DNA from: Candidatus Aerophobota bacterium | Lineage (GTDB): Bacteria; Aerophobota; Aerophobia; Aerophobales; B3-G15 | NCBI GenBank assembly: GCA_030607765.1 | Contig: JAUWJJ010000040.1 | Coordinates: forward strand, 1-8,074 | Direction: 5' to 3' | DNA length: 8,074 nt | Shown: positions 5,837-8,074 of the stretch, one piece after another | How positions within the stretch are numbered: position 1 is the first letter of the stretch | Layout: each line of letters begins with the position of its first letter | Notes under the pieces: generated by a model | What the model was told of the DNA's origin: nothing | Seen by the model: only the letters and a program-made list of their open reading frames with translations | Database searches by the model: none | Made by a program: the position numbers and the translations under genes

Positions 5837-6595
5837 ATGCTATACAAGACCAGAGGAGTAGTTCTTCGAGATTACGAGTTAGCTGATCAGGACAAGATAA
5901 TAGAACTTTTTTCCCAAAAATATGGCAAACTAAAGGTGGTGGCCAAGGGTGCAAGAAGACTAAAAAGCAGATTTGCCCCCACCGTGCAGCCAATATCCTA
6001 TGTTGATATTTTGGCTTACAGGAGCAAAAAAGGCGATCTTGATACACTTAGTGAGTGCCAGCTTATATCTTTATTCCCCAAGATAAAGAAAGATCTTTTG
6101 AGGATGGCCTGTGCTAATTACATTGCAGAATTAACTGCTAAGCTTACTCCTATCCAAGAGAAAAATGTAATCATTTTTAGTCTGGTCCTGCAGTCTCTTT
6201 CTGTGTTAGGAGAATTTCCAAAGAATAAGCTCCATATACTTCTCAGGGCATTTGAACTAAAGCTATTGCGGCTTTTAGGCTACGCTCCTGTATTAGAAGA
6301 ATGTGCTAAATGTAGAAAAAAACTAAAAGCTATGGATACCTGCTACTTTTGCGTTGAAGCTGGTGGAATCCTGTGTGAGGAATGCGCCAGAGGCAAAAAA
6401 TCGCGAGTTTTTTCCAAAGGTTCTATTAAGACTATGCTCCACCTGTGTTACTCGGAACTGAATGATGTTAAGCAGTTAAGGCTGAACAAGAGGATGGTTG
6501 AGGATCTTGAGATTTTGCCTTTTCTCTTTATCCCCTACCATACCAAGCGGTTCATCTCAGGGTATAAGTTGGTCAAGGAAGTTTCAGACAAGTAA
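5837..6595 (+). CDS. recO: DNA repair protein RecO
   Basis: RecO binds SSB-coated single-stranded DNA, anneals strands and forms the RecOR complex that loads RecA. The 252-aa protein has the family layout. An N-terminal OB-fold (1-80) opens with LYKTRGVVLRDYELADQDKI and contains VVAKGARRLKSRFAPTVQP. A helical domain (about 83-150) is followed by a zinc-binding loop, C156-x2-C159 (ECAKCRKK), C172 and GGILCEEC (C180, C183). The start matches the usual RecO N-terminus, and no other start codon lies in frame just upstream. The ribosome binding site is odd: AAGGA sits only 2 nt from the ATG, and an AAGG at 5821-5824 is 12 nt away, so coupling to recR translation (20-nt gap) may matter. The 3' end is immediately followed by the DUF2993 gene. 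Confidence 0.95.
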   Translation: MLYKTRGVVLRDYELADQDKIIELFSQKYGKLKVVAKGARRLKSRFAPTVQPISYVDILAYRSKKGDLDTLSECQLISLFPKIKKDLLRMACANYIAELTAKLTPIQEKNVIIFSLVLQSLSVLGEFPKNKLHILLRAFELKLLRLLGYAPVLEECAKCRKKLKAMDTCYFCVEAGGILCEECARGKKSRVFSKGSIKTMLHLCYSELNDVKQLRLNKRMVEDLEILPFLFIPYHTKRFISGYKLVKEVSDK

Positions 6596-6690
6596 GAAAA
6601 AACGCTACAGAACAAAAATGTCAAAGATCGAGAACTTCCTCACCTATGCAGTTTCAATTCTTAACATTAAACATCACACAATTTATGTCC

Positions 6691-6696
6691 AGGAGG
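6691..6696 (+). promoter_or_regulatory. Shine-Dalgarno sequence of the DUF2993 gene
   Basis: AGGAGG lies 14 nt before the in-frame GTG at 6711. No other standard start codon is in frame between them. It argues against the far upstream ATG (6618) but is unusually distant from the GTG. Confidence 0.5.
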
Positions 6697-6710
6697 TAGT
6701 TAAAGAGAAA

Positions 6711-7469
6711 GTGGGATGGAAGATAAGATTTATAGGTTTACTTGTGATTTTACTTACTCTGTCCCTTCCTAAAATATCAGAAGGGGGGATAAAAGCAGAG
6801 CTTAGAGACTGTATCTTAAATGAATTTGAAGAGGGGGAGATAAGTCTAAAGATTGAGGGCTCTGAGAAAGATTTAGCCTCGGGAAGATTTAAGAACATTT
6901 TGATTGAGGCGAAACAATTTAGTACTATGGCAAAGCTGGGAGAGTTTTTTCCCAAAAATTCTCAATTAAAAAGAGAAATCTTGAATTTTTCCCTACCGGG
7001 ACTGGTTGTCGATAAAGGAATAGCTTTTTTCGTTAAGGGAAAATTTGGAATAGAAACTTTCAAGAAACAAGGGAAATTTCAGATCCTGGAACTTGAGGAG
7101 AGTTTTTTCTATGGACTGATCTCGGAAAGAAACCTTGAGTATTTTATCCAAAAACAAAACCCTCAATTCAAAAATCTCAAAGTAAAACTTCTAACAGATT
7201 CAGTAAAAGTTAGTTTTAAAGCACCTTTTTTATTTTTAATTATTCCTGTAGAGATGCTCGGGAGATTGGTCCTGGAAAATCCTTCTCAAATTTATATAAA
7301 GGATTTTAAGTTACACATAGGTGGAATTAGAGCACTGATCCTTGAGAATTTAATAATGACCAAACTCAATCCAATAGTAGATTTAACGCAATTGCCATTT
7401 TCGGTAAAACTGGAGAAGATTGAGATCACTCCGGGTCAGCTTAAAATTTCTCTTTCGATTAAAATTTAG
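6711..7469 (+). CDS. Secreted or membrane-anchored DUF2993 (LmeA-like) protein
   Basis: With the GTG at 6711 the protein is 252 aa and opens with a clear signal peptide or anchor (GWKIRFIGLLVILLTLSLP). The rest alternates short amphipathic beta strands, as in DUF2993/LmeA-type lipid-binding folds. Features include GRFKNILIEAKQFST, LISERNLEYFIQKQNPQFKN, VKVSFKAPFLFLIIPVEMLG and the end NPIVDLTQLPFSVKLEKIEI, which resembles the family's final 'NP..DL..LP..V.L..V....G.L.L' segment. Mycobacterial LmeA binds phospholipids in the cell envelope; a similar role here is inference. The start is uncertain. AGGAGG (6691-6696) is 14 nt before the GTG, longer than usual. An in-frame ATG at 6618 lacks a ribosome binding site and would give a 31-residue longer N-terminus. 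The frame stays open back into recO to 6498. The last four bases overlap the convergent aldolase gene. Confidence 0.65.
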   Translation: MGWKIRFIGLLVILLTLSLPKISEGGIKAELRDCILNEFEEGEISLKIEGSEKDLASGRFKNILIEAKQFSTMAKLGEFFPKNSQLKREILNFSLPGLVVDKGIAFFVKGKFGIETFKKQGKFQILELEESFFYGLISERNLEYFIQKQNPQFKNLKVKLLTDSVKVSFKAPFLFLIIPVEMLGRLVLENPSQIYIKDFKLHIGGIRALILENLIMTKLNPIVDLTQLPFSVKLEKIEITPGQLKISLSIKI

Positions 7470-8074
7470 AAATATGAAGAAGAAGTGAACAACCTCTGAA
7501 AGACCAATATAGCTTTTTCAATATCTTCTTCGCTTACATCAAGATGAGTTACTGCTCTGATAAATTGCTCTTGTATAGCCAAGACCAAAACTTCCCTTTT
7601 TCTCAATTCCTCAACTACTCTTTTAGCTGTCCACTCTTCCTTTTTAACTTCAAAGTAGAGAATATTGGTTTTTACCCTTTGAGGTTCTATTTTTATACCA
7701 GAGATCTTACTTAAGGCTTGAGCTAATCTCCTGGCCTTTTGGTGGTCTTCAGCTAATCGCTCAATATGATGATCCAGAGCATAAATTCCAGCAGCAGTTA
7801 GAAATCCTATCTGTCTCATTCCTCCCCCATACATTTTCCGAAACCGCCGAACTTGCTTGATAAACTCTTTTGTTCCGGCAACCATTGAACCTACAGGTGC
7901 ACCCAGACCCTTAGATAAACAGAGAATAACTGAGTCTACATACTGATTGTATTCTATTGGATCAATCCTTAAAGCTACGGTAGAATTAAGAAGTCTGGCT
8001 CCATCCATATGAAAGAATAGATGGTATTTTTTGGCTATTTGTGAGATTTCTTCCACTAATTTCAAGGGGTAAAT
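7466..8074 (-). CDS. ltaE: Low-specificity threonine aldolase, C-terminal part (runs off the right edge)
   Basis: A PLP-dependent fold-type I enzyme that cleaves L-threonine or L-allo-threonine to glycine and acetaldehyde. The visible 202 residues are the C-terminal part of a protein usually about 340 aa long; the frame stays open to the edge, so the TTG at 8063-8065 is not the true start. The fragment begins IYPLKLVEEISQIAKKYHLF, then HMDGARLLN, where the Asp contacts the PLP pyridine nitrogen. Next comes ILCLSKGLGAPVGSMVAG, with the PLP-binding Lys in SKGLGAP at about fragment residue 55. The tail IRAVTHLDVSEEDIEKAILV is a family signature. Beta-eliminating lyases share the fold, but SKGLGAPVGS and HMDGAR are typical of threonine aldolases. 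It converges with the DUF2993 gene, the two stop codons overlapping by 4 bp. The symbol follows E. coli naming. Confidence 0.92.
   Translation of the reverse strand: MYPLKLVEEISQIAKKYHLFFHMDGARLLNSTVALRIDPIEYNQYVDSVILCLSKGLGAPVGSMVAGTKEFIKQVRRFRKMYGGGMRQIGFLTAAGIYALDHHIERLAEDHQKARRLAQALSKISGIKIEPQRVKTNILYFEVKKEEWTAKRVVEELRKREVLVLAIQEQFIRAVTHLDVSEEDIEKAILVFQRLFTSSSYF

Noticed and set aside
7466..8065. Complete 199-aa gene starting at the TTG at 8063-8065
   Set aside because: The frame stays open to the window edge with family-typical residues (IYP) before the TTG, no ribosome binding site is seen, and threonine aldolases are about 340 aa. It is a partial gene.

Overview
The window is AT-rich bacterial DNA with AT-rich codon use. 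It carries strong Shine-Dalgarno sequences and a small dispersed-repeat type element. RecR, RecO, a UvrD/Rep-type helicase and a threonine aldolase are all bacterial families, but nothing here fixes a phylum. The mix of core repair genes, orphan small proteins and hairpin-rich intergenic repeats would suit an uncultured anaerobic or candidate-phylum bacterium; that is inference only.

Left part (1-2755): all genes are on the minus strand. The left edge holds the first 33 codons of a DUF433-type (antitoxin-like) gene with a perfect AGGAGGTGG ribosome binding site. A gene-free stretch (100-569) follows, containing a MITE-like element: 12-bp perfect terminal inverted repeats at 281-292 and 491-502, with a second hairpin-rich inverted-repeat unit nested inside (352-436). 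Next come an unrecognised 178-aa protein (570-1106), an 80-aa zinc-ribbon protein (1193-1435), a 405-bp gene-free stretch with a 26-bp near-palindrome and a large hairpin, and a 295-aa four-helix membrane protein ending in a SHOCT domain (1841-2728).

Middle and right part (2962-7469): a plus-strand repair block. A good promoter (2962-2989) drives a 676-aa UvrD/Rep/PcrA-like helicase. A second good promoter (5150-5178) drives recR, followed 20 nt later by recO. RecO and RecR act together to load RecA on SSB-coated single-stranded DNA, while UvrD/PcrA helicases unwind DNA and in known cases strip RecA, so the block pairs functions that can oppose each other. Behind recO lies a secreted or membrane-anchored DUF2993 (LmeA-like) protein.

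Right edge: the C-terminal 202 residues of a PLP-dependent low-specificity threonine aldolase on the minus strand, whose stop codon overlaps the stop of the DUF2993 gene (shared TTAG at 7466-7469).

I found no CRISPR array, tRNA, rRNA or intact transposase, and no convincing new multi-gene system. The most interesting items are the nested inverted-repeat element, the helicase-recR-recO arrangement, and the two small unexplained minus-strand genes.
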